From: Gallionellaceae bacterium CG11_big_fil_rev_8_21_14_0_20_60_62 | Lineage (GTDB): Bacteria; Pseudomonadota; Gammaproteobacteria; Burkholderiales; Gallionellaceae | Length of the DNA stretch: 37,218 nucleotides | NCBI GenBank assembly: GCA_002787455.1 | Contig: PCWU01000051.1 | Location: 19,217 to 56,434, forward strand | Reading direction: 5' to 3' | Shown here: positions 27,476 to 35,248 of the stretch, piece by piece | Position numbering within the stretch: position 1 is the first letter of the stretch | Layout of the letters: every line of letters starts with the position of its first letter | The notes under the pieces: model-generated | What the model was told of the DNA's origin: nothing | Databases searched by the model: none | What the model saw: only the letters and a program-made list of their open reading frames with translations | Made by a program: the position numbers and the translations under genes

Positions 27476-27501
27476 GCGCGTCGGGCTAAAGCCCGACGTG
27501 C
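27476..27501. repeat. REP-like palindrome between DUF190 and the DUF2934 gene
   Basis: CGTCGGGCT (27479-27487) pairs with AGCCCGACG (27490-27498) around a two-base loop, and three further pairs, one a wobble, extend the stem. The core TCGGGCT-AA-AGCCCGA matches the palindrome inside folC at 1288-1339 except for the two loop bases. It ends at the stop codon of the minus-strand gene and may help terminate either side. Confidence 0.8.
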
Positions 27502-27861
27502 TTACTTGCCGGACAGCAGCAATTTGATCTGTGCTTCGGCTGCGACCCAGTAATCCATGGAGCTGCCCTTGAAACTGTTTTTTTCGGCCAGAAAGTAAGC
27601 CGCTTCCTGCACCATGCAGTAACGCTGTTCGGCACTGGGGGCGGCGGCTTTCTTGCTTGCGCTTTGGGCGCGTGGCGCGGCGGCCTTTGTCACTGCGGGG
27701 CTGGCTTTGGTTGCCGCAGCTTTGGGCGTTGCAGCTTTTGCTGTTGCGGCCTTGGCAGTGGTTTTTGCGGGTGCCGTTTTGGCGGCGGTTTTGGCCGCGG
27801 ATGCGGTGCTCTTGACGGTGCCCGTCTTGCTGGTGCTGGTTGCTTTTTTGGTGGTTGCCAT
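27502..27861 (-). CDS. Lys/Ala-rich histone H1-like protein with DUF2934 domain
   Basis: A 119-residue basic protein. Residues about 1-75 are almost only Lys, Ala, Thr, Ser and Pro in repeats like KTAAKTAPAKTTAKAATAK, resembling the tail of eukaryotic histone H1 and bacterial AlgP/Hc1-type proteins. Residues about 79-117 (EQRYCMVQEAAYFLAEKN, YWVAAEAQIKLLL) resemble the DUF2934 domain. The basic tail suggests DNA or RNA binding in the nucleoid, which is inference. AGGGGA precedes the ATG at 27861 with good spacing. It has its own likely promoter (27933-27938) and is not clearly joined to the genes upstream. Confidence 0.82.
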   Translation of the reverse strand: MATTKKATSTSKTGTVKSTASAAKTAAKTAPAKTTAKAATAKAATPKAAATKASPAVTKAAAPRAQSASKKAAAPSAEQRYCMVQEAAYFLAEKNSFKGSSMDYWVAAEAQIKLLLSGK

Positions 27862-27932
27862 GTTGATCCCCTGATTAAAAAATTTGCCGATGCGCGGAGT
27901 CGCCGTGTGGCTGACCCCGTTCGAGGCGCGGG

Positions 27933-27938
27933 ATTATA
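27933..27938 (-). promoter_or_regulatory. Candidate -10 box of the DUF2934 gene
   Basis: These bases read TATAAT on the minus strand, giving a leader of about 65 bases before the ATG at 27861. It lies in the 111-base gap after the spermidine-synthase-like gene. No convincing -35 is present, so the call rests on the perfect -10 and the strong ribosome binding site downstream. Confidence 0.45.
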
Positions 27939-27972
27939 CAGCGATTTATCTTAACGCCTTGTTATATCTACG

Positions 27973-28728
27973 TTACAGTGTAAGGACGCCGCCCGGACAT
28001 GAGGTGGATTGTTCGACGCGGGTGATGGTCGGCAACAGATTGAGGCCGCTGTTTGCCTTCAGTTCGGTGGCGCGTTCGCGCATCTCTTCCACTTCTATCT
28101 CAACCGTATCGCCTGCCGTGGCAAAGGCGATCACATTGCCGCTGTCGCATGAGGGAAACATCAGTGCGCGGCCGTCGAAGGCGGTTTCGATGTGGGCGAA
28201 GCCGCCCTTTACGCCGCGACTCAGGCCGAGCAGGTTGACCGCGAGGATGCCCTGTTCCGTCAGGCGGGCGCGGCAGGACTGGTAGAACGGCAGGGTGTTC
28301 AGCTCGCCCGGACGCGCGCGTTCGTCGAAGCCGTCGACCAGGATCAGATCGAATTTCTTGTCCGTGCCGAGCATGTATTGCGCGCCGTCGCCCAGCACCA
28401 GATGGATGCGCTTGTCGTCTTCCGGCAGCTTGAAATACTGCTTCGCCGCCGCCACCACGCGCGGTTCGATCTCGACGATGGTCAGCTGTGCCAGCGGCAG
28501 ATTGCGGTAAATGAACTTGGTCAGCGATGCCGCGCCCAAACCGATCAGCAGTACCTTGCGCGGAAAGCGCCGCTCGTCGCGCATCAGCAGCGGCGCCATC
28601 ATCTCTTTGGTGTAGTCCAGTTCCAGGTTCCACGGCCGCGCGATGCGCATCGCGCCCTGGATCCAGCGCGAGCCGAAATGCAGATAGCGGACGCCCGCTT
28701 CCTCGCTGATGTCGATGGGGAAACTCAT
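27973..28728 (-). CDS. Spermidine synthase-like protein
   Basis: This 251-residue protein has the Rossmann fold of polyamine aminopropyltransferases and SAM-dependent methyltransferases: motif I VLLIGLGAASLTKFIY, the acidic end of strand 2 in TIVEIEPRVVAAAK, GDGAQYML, and FDLILVDGFDERARPGE. I start at the ATG at 28728 (MSFPIDISEEAGVRYLHFG), which overlaps the nnrD stop by 4 bases; a GTG further up is unlikely. It lacks the long N-terminal beta domain of classical SpeE, so true spermidine synthase activity is doubtful and the substrate is unknown. Translation is probably coupled to nnrD. Confidence 0.8.
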   Translation of the reverse strand: MSFPIDISEEAGVRYLHFGSRWIQGAMRIARPWNLELDYTKEMMAPLLMRDERRFPRKVLLIGLGAASLTKFIYRNLPLAQLTIVEIEPRVVAAAKQYFKLPEDDKRIHLVLGDGAQYMLGTDKKFDLILVDGFDERARPGELNTLPFYQSCRARLTEQGILAVNLLGLSRGVKGGFAHIETAFDGRALMFPSCDSGNVIAFATAGDTVEIEVEEMRERATELKANSGLNLLPTITRVEQSTSCPGGVLTL

Positions 28729-29636
28729 TGCGGCGCGATCTGGTTCAGCAGCCACCGCGCCCACTCGGTCACTTCGGTTGCGCTCATGCCCAGCGTGGCT
28801 TGCTGCTGCGCCAATGCATCACCCGCCGCGCCGTGCAGATGCACCGCGAGCAACAGCGCCTTGTCGGGCGCGATGTCTTGTGCGATGAAGGCGGCAATCA
28901 TTCCCGCCAGCACGTCGCCCATGCCGGGCGCGCTCATCCCGGGATTGCCGGTGGCGTTGCGGTACAGTCTGCCGTCGCGCGTGGCGATCAGGCTGTTCGC
29001 ACCTTTCAGCACCACGCTGCCGCCAAGTTTCCGTGCCAGACTCAAGGCGGAGCGGGCGCGATCTTGTTGGATGTCTTCCGTGTTGCAACCGAGCAGGCGC
29101 GCCGCTTCGCCGGGATGAGGGGTGAAGACGGCAGGCGCTTTGCGCGTGTGCAGCAGGGTGCGCAGGTCGGGTCGCAGGGCAATCTGATTCAGCGCGTCGG
29201 CATCCAGCACGGACGGCAGGTCGAGCACCAGCGCGTCGTGCAGCAGCTTTTGTGCGGCCAGACTTTGCCCCAGACCGCAGCCTATCAGCAGCACAGGAGG
29301 ATTGATATTGCCTTTCTCGTTCACTCCCTCGCCCGCTTGCGTGAGAGGGTTGGGGTGGGGGAATGATTTCAGCGCATCACCCGCGCCTTGCACCATCAGC
29401 TCCGGCACATTCACATCAACCGCCGGCGCGTTATCCGCCAGCAGACCGACATGCACACAGCCGGCGCCCATCTTCAGCGCCGCCCGCCCGGCAAGCAAAG
29501 CCGCGCCGACCATGCCTGCAGCACCGCCGATGACCGTGACCGCCCCGAACAGGCCTTTATGGCTGTCTTTGGGGCGGGTTTTGAGAAAGGCGGCGACTTG
29601 TTTCCGGCTGATCGCGGCGGGACGTTTGTTGTGCAT
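28725..29636 (-). CDS. nnrD: ADP-dependent NAD(P)H-hydrate dehydratase
   Basis: NnrD repairs hydrated NADH and NADPH by ATP/ADP-dependent dehydration. It has the YjeF C-terminal, ribokinase-like fold. The protein is 303 aa and lacks the YjeF N-terminal epimerase domain, which must be encoded elsewhere. Motifs are FGAVTVIGGAAGMVGAALLAGRAAL, VFTPHPGEAARLLG, VVLKGANSLIA and the catalytic NPGMSAPGMGDVLAGMIAA. Residues about 92-107 (PHPNPLTQAGEGVNEK) are an insert encoded by a REP-like element (29325-29365), placed between a surface helix and the strand VLLIGCGLG. It overlaps the next gene by 4 bases and is divergent from purL. Confidence 0.92.
   Translation of the reverse strand: MHNKRPAAISRKQVAAFLKTRPKDSHKGLFGAVTVIGGAAGMVGAALLAGRAALKMGAGCVHVGLLADNAPAVDVNVPELMVQGAGDALKSFPHPNPLTQAGEGVNEKGNINPPVLLIGCGLGQSLAAQKLLHDALVLDLPSVLDADALNQIALRPDLRTLLHTRKAPAVFTPHPGEAARLLGCNTEDIQQDRARSALSLARKLGGSVVLKGANSLIATRDGRLYRNATGNPGMSAPGMGDVLAGMIAAFIAQDIAPDKALLLAVHLHGAAGDALAQQQATLGMSATEVTEWARWLLNQIAPQ
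29325..29365. repeat. REP-like element inside nnrD
   Basis: On the plus strand CCCTCGCCCGCTTGCGTGAG lies at 29326-29345, with GAGGG closing a degenerate hairpin and a TTGGGGTGGGGG tail following. Read on the minus strand it encodes PHPNPLTQAGEGV, a peptide I recognise as typical of translated REP-like elements in proteobacterial genomes. It sits in frame in nnrD. Confidence 0.7.
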
Positions 29637-29668
29637 GGTGTATTCCTCAATTTTCGCGTGGCGGCTGC

Positions 29669-29676
29669 ATTATAAT
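29669..29676. promoter_or_regulatory. Overlapping divergent -10 boxes, nnrD/purL
   Basis: The palindrome ATTATAAT gives a perfect TATAAT on the plus strand (29671-29676, toward purL) and on the minus strand (29669-29674, toward nnrD). Both start codons lie about 35-40 bases away. If both are used, RNA polymerase can bind in only one direction at a time. No strong -35 is visible on either side. Confidence 0.5.
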
Positions 29677-29713
29677 CGCAGCCCGTTCTCATTCAGCCCA
29701 AAGTGATCGCGCC

Positions 29714-32700
29714 ATGTTCCTCACCTCGATTGGCAAATCCGCGCTTTCCGCCTTCCGTCTCGACAAGCTGCGCGCCGCGCTGGACGCCGCCCGTTGCGGG
29801 GTAACTGTCGCAGAGACGCGCCATATTTATTTCATCGAACTCTCCGCCGAACTTTCCGCCAACGAGGCGGCTTTGCTGCATCGTCTGCTGAATCTGAATA
29901 GCGGCGCAGGCGAGCCGAAGAACGCGGGGCAGGCGCAGCGCCTGCTGGTCATTCCGCGCCTCGGCACGATTTCGCCGTGGTCATCCAAGGCTACCGACAT
30001 CGCCAGGCATTGCGCGCTGCCGCAGGCGACGCGCATCGAGCGTGGCGTGATGTACTACCTCGGGGCCAGGAGCGGCAAGGCGCTGAGCGCCGCCGAACAG
30101 CAGGCCGTGCTGCCGCTGCTGCACGACCGCATGACCGAATCCGCGCTCACCGACATCGCCGGCATCGAAGCCAAACTGTTCAGCCACGGCACGCCGCAAC
30201 CCTTGTCCTCGGTGGACATCCTCACGGCCGGCCGCGCCGCGCTGGAAACCGCCAACCGTGAACTCGGTCTGGCGCTGTCCGCCGACGAGATCGACTATCT
30301 GGTGGAGAACTTCACCCGGCTGCAACGCAATCCCACCGACGTCGAACTGATGATGTTCGCGCAGGCCAACTCCGAGCACTGCCGCCACAAGATATTCAAC
30401 GCCGACTGGATCATTGACGACGAGCAGCAGGCCATCTCGCTGTTCGGCATGATCCGTAACACACACAAGCTGCATCCGCAAGGCACGGTGATCGCCTATT
30501 CCGACAACTGTTCCGTGATCGAGGGGGCAGAGGTCGAGCGCTTCTATCCGCGCGCCGACGGCGGCTATGCCTACAGCCGCGAATTCACGCACACCCTGAT
30601 GAAGGTGGAGACGCACAACCACCCGACCGCCATCGCGCCGTTCGCCGGCGCAGCTACCGGCTCCGGCGGCGAGATTCGCGACGAGGGCGCCACCGGCACC
30701 GGCTCCAAACCGAAAGCGGGGCTGGCCGGTTTCTCCGTATCCAACCTGCACATCCCAGGTTTCGGGCAGCCGTGGGAAGCCGGTCCGGTCGGCAAGCCGG
30801 GCCGCATCGTTTCCGCTTTGCAGATCATGATTGACGGCCCGCTTGGCAGCGCCGCCTTCAACAACGAATTCGGCCGTCCCAATCTGGCCGGCTATTTCCG
30901 CACTTTCGAAGAGACCGTCAACGGCGAAGTGCGCGGCTATCACAAGCCCATCATGCTGGCCGGCGGTGTCGGCAACATTGCGGCAAATCACACACACAAG
31001 CACGAGCTGCCGGAAGGCGCCTTGCTGATCCAGCTCGGCGGCCCCGGCATGCTTATCGGTCTGGGCGGCGGCGCGGCATCCAGCATGGACACCGGCGCCA
31101 ACGCCGAGAACCTGGACTTCGATTCCGTCCAGCGCGGCAACCCCGAGATGGAGCGGCGCGCGCAGGAAGTCATCGACCGCTGCTGGCAACTGGGCGAGAA
31201 CAATCCCATCCTGTCCATTCATGACGTGGGCGCGGGCGGCATCTCCAACGCGCTGCCGGAGCTGGTGCACGGTGGCGGCAAGGGCGCGCGTTTCGAACTG
31301 CGCAGTGTGCCTTCCGAAGAGCGCGGCATGTCGCCGATGCAGATATGGAGCAACGAGGCGCAGGAGCGTTACGTGCTCGCCATCCCGGCGGAACGTCTGG
31401 ATGAATTCAAAGCCATGTGCGAACGCGAGCGCTGCCCCTTCGCCGTGCTGGGTCGCGCCATCAGCGAAGACCGGCTCATCGTGCACGACACCGAATTCGA
31501 CAACGATGCGGTCGATATGCCGCTGTCCGTTCTGCTCGGCAAGCCGCCCAAGATGACGCGCAAAGTGCGGCGCGAAAAAGTCGCGCTGCCGAAATTCGAT
31601 ACCGCCAACATCGTGCTGAAAGAAGCCGTTAAGCGCGTGCTGCGCTTGCCAAGCGTTGCGGACAAGACCTTCCTGATTGCTATCGGCGACCGCACCGTGG
31701 GCGGCTACACCGCACGCGACCAGATGGTCGGCCCGTGGCAGGTGCCGGTGGCCGATGTGGCCGTGACCACGATGGGTTATCACACCAACCTGGGCGAAGC
31801 CTTCGCCATCGGCGAACGCGCCCCCATCGCTGTCATCGACGGTCCTGCTTCCGGTCGCATGGCTATCGGCGAGGCGCTCACCAACATCGCCGCCGCGCGC
31901 ATCGACCGGATCGGCGACATTAAACTCTCCGCCAACTGGATGGCCGCCGCCGGCCACCACGGCGAGGATGCCGCACTGTTTGACACCGTGAAAGCGGTGG
32001 GCATGGAGTTGTGTCCGCAGCTCGGCATCAGCATCCCGGTCGGCAAAGACTCCATGAGCATGAAAACGAGCTGGGTCGAAGACGCAGCGAGTTTCGGCGG
32101 AGACTCACCTGCAAAGCAGGTTAGTCATAGCCAAAACGCCCCGGAAAGAAAAGAAGTCACCGCACCACTGTCGCTCATCGTTTCCGCCTTCGCGCCCGTG
32201 CCGGACGCCCGCAAGACGCTCACCCCGCAACTCGCCGCCGAGACCGACACCGCCGTGTTGCTGTTCGACCTCGGCTGCGGCCGCAACCGCCTCGGCGGCT
32301 CCGCGCTGGCGCAGGTGTACAAGCAGGTGGGCGACGTTGCGCCGGACGTGGATGACGCCGCCAAACTAAAAGCCTTGTTCGACCTGATCCAGCGTTTCAA
32401 CCGCGAGGGCAAGCTGCTGGCCTATCACGACCGTTCCGACGGCGGCCTATTCACCGCGCTGTGCGAGATGAGCTTTGCTTCGCACATCGGCCTCGACATC
32501 CGCCTGGACGAACTGAAGGGCGATGACCTCGCCGTGCTGTTCAACGAGGAACTCGGCGCGCTGGTGCAGGTGCGCCACGCCGATCTGGCCGAGATCTTCG
32601 TGCTGTGCGAAGAAGCGGGATTGAGCAACGTGCACGAGGTGGCGCGCCTGAACACCGGCGGCACGATCAACATCTCGCGCGGCAAAACGCAACTCTACAA

Positions 32701-33751
32701 CGAGAACGCGATCACCCTGCGCCGCCTCTGGTCCGAGACCACTTACCAGATGCAAAAGCTGCGCGACAACCCGGTCTGCGCGCAACAGGAATACGACCGC
32801 ATCCTCGACGCCAAGGACTCCGGCCTGCATGTGAAGCTGACTTACGACGTGAATGAGGACTTTTTTGTGGGTCGGGATTCACCCAAAGGGTGCGAGAACC
32901 CCTGCGGGGCATCCCGACAAGACGGCATCGGACTGAAGTCCGGCCTACACATTCAGCACTCGACATTCAGCACCGGTCTTGCCCGTCCAAAAATGGCCAT
33001 CCTGCGCGAGCAGGGGGTGAACGGCCACGTCGAGATGGCCGCCGCCTTCGATCGCGCCGGCTTCGCCACAGTCGACGTGCATATGAGCGACATCATCAGC
33101 GGCCGCGCGACACTGCAAGACTTCAAGGGTTTCGTCGCCTGTGGCGGTTTCTCCTACGGCGATGTGCTGGGGGCGGGCGAGGGCTGGGCAAAATCCATCC
33201 TGTTCAATCCGCGCGCGCGCGACGAGTTCGAAGCCTTCTTTAAGCGCAGCGACACTTTCGCGCTCGGCGTGTGCAACGGCTGCCAGATGATGAGCAACCT
33301 GCACGAGATCATCCCCGGTGCCGATAACTGGGCGCACTTCAGCCGCAACCAGTCGGAGCAGTTCGAGGCGCGCTTTGTGATGGTGGAAGTGCAGCCATCG
33401 CCTTCCATCCTGTTCGACGGCATGGCCGGTAGCCGCATGCCCATCGTTGTCGCGCACGGCGAAGGCTATGCCGATTTCGGCAACACCCAGCGCCTGCATG
33501 CCGCACAGCCCGCGGTCACGCTGCGCTATATCGATCACTACGGCAAGCCGACCACCACCTACCCGCTCAACCCCAACGGCTCGCCGCAGGGCATCACCGG
33601 ACTTACCACGCCGGATGGCCGCTTCAGCATCATGATGCCGCACCCGGAGCGCGTGTTCCGCGCCGTGCAGAACTCGTGGTATCCGAAAGAGTGGAACGAG
33701 AACGGCGCCTGGATGCGCATGTTTCTGAATGCGCGGAAGTGGGTGGGGTAA
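29714..33751 (+). CDS. purL: Phosphoribosylformylglycinamidine synthase
   Basis: PurL converts FGAR to FGAM with glutamine and ATP, the fourth step of purine synthesis. This is the large single-chain type: N-terminal domain, linker (FTRLQRNPTDVELMMFAQANSEHCRHK), synthetase domain (KVETHNHPTAIAPFAGAATGSGGEIRDEGATG) and C-terminal glutaminase with nucleophile C1187 (LGVCNGCQMM) and the His/Glu of MMPHPERVF. It is 1345 aa, against 1295 for E. coli, where the cysteine is 1135. The extra length is explained by two inserts: about 20 residues near 795-817 (FGGDSPAKQVSHSQNAP) and about 30 residues near 1053-1092 (from VGRDSPKGCENPCG to HSTFSTG). Both are encoded by palindromic repeats. Catalytic residues remain. 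Confidence 0.97.
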   Translation: MFLTSIGKSALSAFRLDKLRAALDAARCGVTVAETRHIYFIELSAELSANEAALLHRLLNLNSGAGEPKNAGQAQRLLVIPRLGTISPWSSKATDIARHCALPQATRIERGVMYYLGARSGKALSAAEQQAVLPLLHDRMTESALTDIAGIEAKLFSHGTPQPLSSVDILTAGRAALETANRELGLALSADEIDYLVENFTRLQRNPTDVELMMFAQANSEHCRHKIFNADWIIDDEQQAISLFGMIRNTHKLHPQGTVIAYSDNCSVIEGAEVERFYPRADGGYAYSREFTHTLMKVETHNHPTAIAPFAGAATGSGGEIRDEGATGTGSKPKAGLAGFSVSNLHIPGFGQPWEAGPVGKPGRIVSALQIMIDGPLGSAAFNNEFGRPNLAGYFRTFEETVNGEVRGYHKPIMLAGGVGNIAANHTHKHELPEGALLIQLGGPGMLIGLGGGAASSMDTGANAENLDFDSVQRGNPEMERRAQEVIDRCWQLGENNPILSIHDVGAGGISNALPELVHGGGKGARFELRSVPSEERGMSPMQIWSNEAQERYVLAIPAERLDEFKAMCERERCPFAVLGRAISEDRLIVHDTEFDNDAVDMPLSVLLGKPPKMTRKVRREKVALPKFDTANIVLKEAVKRVLRLPSVADKTFLIAIGDRTVGGYTARDQMVGPWQVPVADVAVTTMGYHTNLGEAFAIGERAPIAVIDGPASGRMAIGEALTNIAAARIDRIGDIKLSANWMAAAGHHGEDAALFDTVKAVGMELCPQLGISIPVGKDSMSMKTSWVEDAASFGGDSPAKQVSHSQNAPERKEVTAPLSLIVSAFAPVPDARKTLTPQLAAETDTAVLLFDLGCGRNRLGGSALAQVYKQVGDVAPDVDDAAKLKALFDLIQRFNREGKLLAYHDRSDGGLFTALCEMSFASHIGLDIRLDELKGDDLAVLFNEELGALVQVRHADLAEIFVLCEEAGLSNVHEVARLNTGGTINISRGKTQLYNENAITLRRLWSETTYQMQKLRDNPVCAQQEYDRILDAKDSGLHVKLTYDVNEDFFVGRDSPKGCENPCGASRQDGIGLKSGLHIQHSTFSTGLARPKMAILREQGVNGHVEMAAAFDRAGFATVDVHMSDIISGRATLQDFKGFVACGGFSYGDVLGAGEGWAKSILFNPRARDEFEAFFKRSDTFALGVCNGCQMMSNLHEIIPGADNWAHFSRNQSEQFEARFVMVEVQPSPSILFDGMAGSRMPIVVAHGEGYADFGNTQRLHAAQPAVTLRYIDHYGKPTTTYPLNPNGSPQGITGLTTPDGRFSIMMPHPERVFRAVQNSWYPKEWNENGAWMRMFLNARKWVG
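32102..32126. repeat. Palindromic repeat inside purL (first insert)
   Basis: GACTCACCTGC (32102-32112) and GCAGGTTAGTC (32116-32126) form an inverted repeat with one mismatch around the loop AAA. It encodes DSPAKQVS within an insert that E. coli PurL lacks, between the conserved GKDSMSMKTSW and the strand starting VTAPLSLIVSAFAPV. Confidence 0.7.
32872..32974. repeat. Composite repeat inside purL (second insert)
   Basis: Three repeat types lie side by side. First, GTCGGGAT (32873-32880) pairs with ATCCCGAC (about 32911-32919) and encloses two small hairpins, CACCC-AAA-GGGTG and CCCC-TGC-GGGG. Second, a 21-base arm ending GGCCTAC (about 32928-32948) matches the folC palindrome arm at 18 of 21 positions. 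Third, ACATTCAGCA occurs twice, 14 bases apart (from 32949). All are translated in frame. Confidence 0.75.
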
Positions 33752-33778
33752 GGCTGCTGTTGCCCCCGATTGGCCGCG

Positions 33779-34387
33779 TCAGAAGTTGTAGATGCCAATG
33801 TAGTGCGTGGTTTCCTGCTGCTCATTTTTGATCGCGGTGATGGTCAACCAGAAGGGGTGGAGGATGCGGCCCTCCTTGGTTCTGATGCGAATCTCGCCGC
33901 TCCAGGTTCCCGCGGTCAGCAGGCGCTTCCACATTTCCTCATAAAATTTCCGGTCATGCATTCCGGATTTGAACATGCGCGGATTTTTTCCGACAATTTC
34001 TTCCAGACTGTATCCCAGTTTGGCCAGGAATTTTTTGTTGGCGCGGATGATATTGGCGCCGGCATCGGTGATCAGCGCGGGATCCTTGATTTCAAATGCG
34101 ACCGCAGCGATGCGCAAATCGTCCTCGATCTGTTTGCGCTCGGCGATGTTCTGCACCAGAGGCCGAAAAATGAAGTAGTAAAAAATAGGAATCAGCAGCA
34201 GCGAGAGCACGGCGGCATCCAGCAGGGCGCTGATTGTTTTGTGCGTGGGCGGCAGCCATTGCATGATGTTCATCACAAAGGCTTCGATGAAGAAAACCGA
34301 TCCGATCAGAATGACCAATAATCGTTTGACGGACTGGTATTTCCTTCCGGAACGCGGCGGTTTTAACGCGGGCAAGCGGTTGGGCAT
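33779..34387 (-). CDS. Membrane-anchored PAS-domain protein, possibly truncated
   Basis: A 202-residue protein with a short basic N-terminus, a membrane helix at about 22-42 (VKRLLVILIGSVFFIEAFVMNI), a short periplasmic loop, a second helix at about 56-75 (AAVLSLLLIPIFYYFIFRPL), a linker and one PAS/PAC domain (about 91-202; ITDAGANIIRANKKFLAKLGYSLEEIVGKNP). It ends THYIGIYNF, exactly where such proteins normally continue with DITERK and a GGDEF, EAL or kinase domain. The stop lies 27 bases from the end of purL. It may be a remnant or a stand-alone sensor. The ATG at 34387 has a good GGGGAGA site. Confidence 0.82.
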   Translation of the reverse strand: MPNRLPALKPPRSGRKYQSVKRLLVILIGSVFFIEAFVMNIMQWLPPTHKTISALLDAAVLSLLLIPIFYYFIFRPLVQNIAERKQIEDDLRIAAVAFEIKDPALITDAGANIIRANKKFLAKLGYSLEEIVGKNPRMFKSGMHDRKFYEEMWKRLLTAGTWSGEIRIRTKEGRILHPFWLTITAIKNEQQETTHYIGIYNF

Positions 34388-34591
34388 GCTCTTCTCCCCT
34401 CGGTTGCACAGACGGCCGGATCGAAAGAAATTTTCGTTTTCAGACTTTCTTGCGGCGCCGGACCGTGCCGTGAAAATTGTTGGTGTGAATCATACACTCC
34501 GCGGGCGTGGCTGCCATCCACCCGGGTTTGCCGTGGCGGATTAAAGGCGGCGGATTCAACTCTGAAGTGAAACTTTTAGGAAAAGGAAGGC

Positions 34592-35248
34592 ATGATGAAA
34601 AAGGAATTTTGGCTGGAACGGTGGCAGCGGGCGGAAATTGGTTTTCATCAGGACGAGGTCAATCCACATCTGCCGCGCTATTGGCCGGAGCTGAAACAGC
34701 AGGGCTGCCTGGTATTTGTGCCGCTTTGCGGCAAGAGCCTGGATATGCTGTGGCTGCGCGATCAGGGGAATACGTTGCTGGGCGTGGAGTTGAGCGAAAT
34801 CGCGGTGCGCGACTTCTTTCAGCAGCAGGGCAAGTCTCCGGCGCGTGAAGTTGCCGGCAAGTTCCATTGTTGCGAGGCGGATGGCATCCGTGTCCTGTGC
34901 GGAGACTTCTTTGATTTAAACAAAACGGAAGTGGCGCAGGTAAAGGCAGTGTATGACCGCGCATCACTGGTGGCCCTGCCGCCGGAAATGCGGCAGCGGT
35001 ATGCGCGCCATCTGGCCGGGATTCTGTCGCCCGCGACGCAAATCCTGCTGGTGACTTTCGATTACCCGCAGGAGGAGATGGCGGGGCCGCCATTCGCGGT
35101 ATCAGCAGACGAGGTGCGGGCGCTCTATGGCCGCTATGCGGAGATTCGCCTGCTGCAAAGGGAAGATGTGCTGGAACAAAATCCGCGTTTCGTGCAACGC
35201 GGCGTGACGCGGATGGAGGAAAGCATCTTCCTGCTCACCCTGCGCTAA
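34592..35248 (+). CDS. tpm: Thiopurine S-methyltransferase family protein
   Basis: Bacterial Tpm is a SAM-dependent methyltransferase linked with detoxification of tellurite and selenite; the human relative methylates thiopurine drugs. The protein is 218 aa. The family's N-terminus WLERWQRAEIGFHQDEVNPHL, motif I LVFVPLCGKSLDMLWL, LLGVELSEIAVRDFF, the segment YDRASLVALPPEMRQRYA and VTFDYPQEEMAGPPFAVS are clear. The natural substrate is unknown. GGAAAAGGAAGG lies just before the ATG at 34592; a second ATG directly follows. The 204 bases upstream (34388-34591) hold no other gene that I can see. Confidence 0.93.
   Translation: MMKKEFWLERWQRAEIGFHQDEVNPHLPRYWPELKQQGCLVFVPLCGKSLDMLWLRDQGNTLLGVELSEIAVRDFFQQQGKSPAREVAGKFHCCEADGIRVLCGDFFDLNKTEVAQVKAVYDRASLVALPPEMRQRYARHLAGILSPATQILLVTFDYPQEEMAGPPFAVSADEVRALYGRYAEIRLLQREDVLEQNPRFVQRGVTRMEESIFLLTLR

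Noticed and set aside
29981..31960. 659-codon open frame on the minus strand across purL
   Set aside because: It mirrors the codon pattern of purL and shows no protein family features; the purL motifs on the plus strand are unambiguous.
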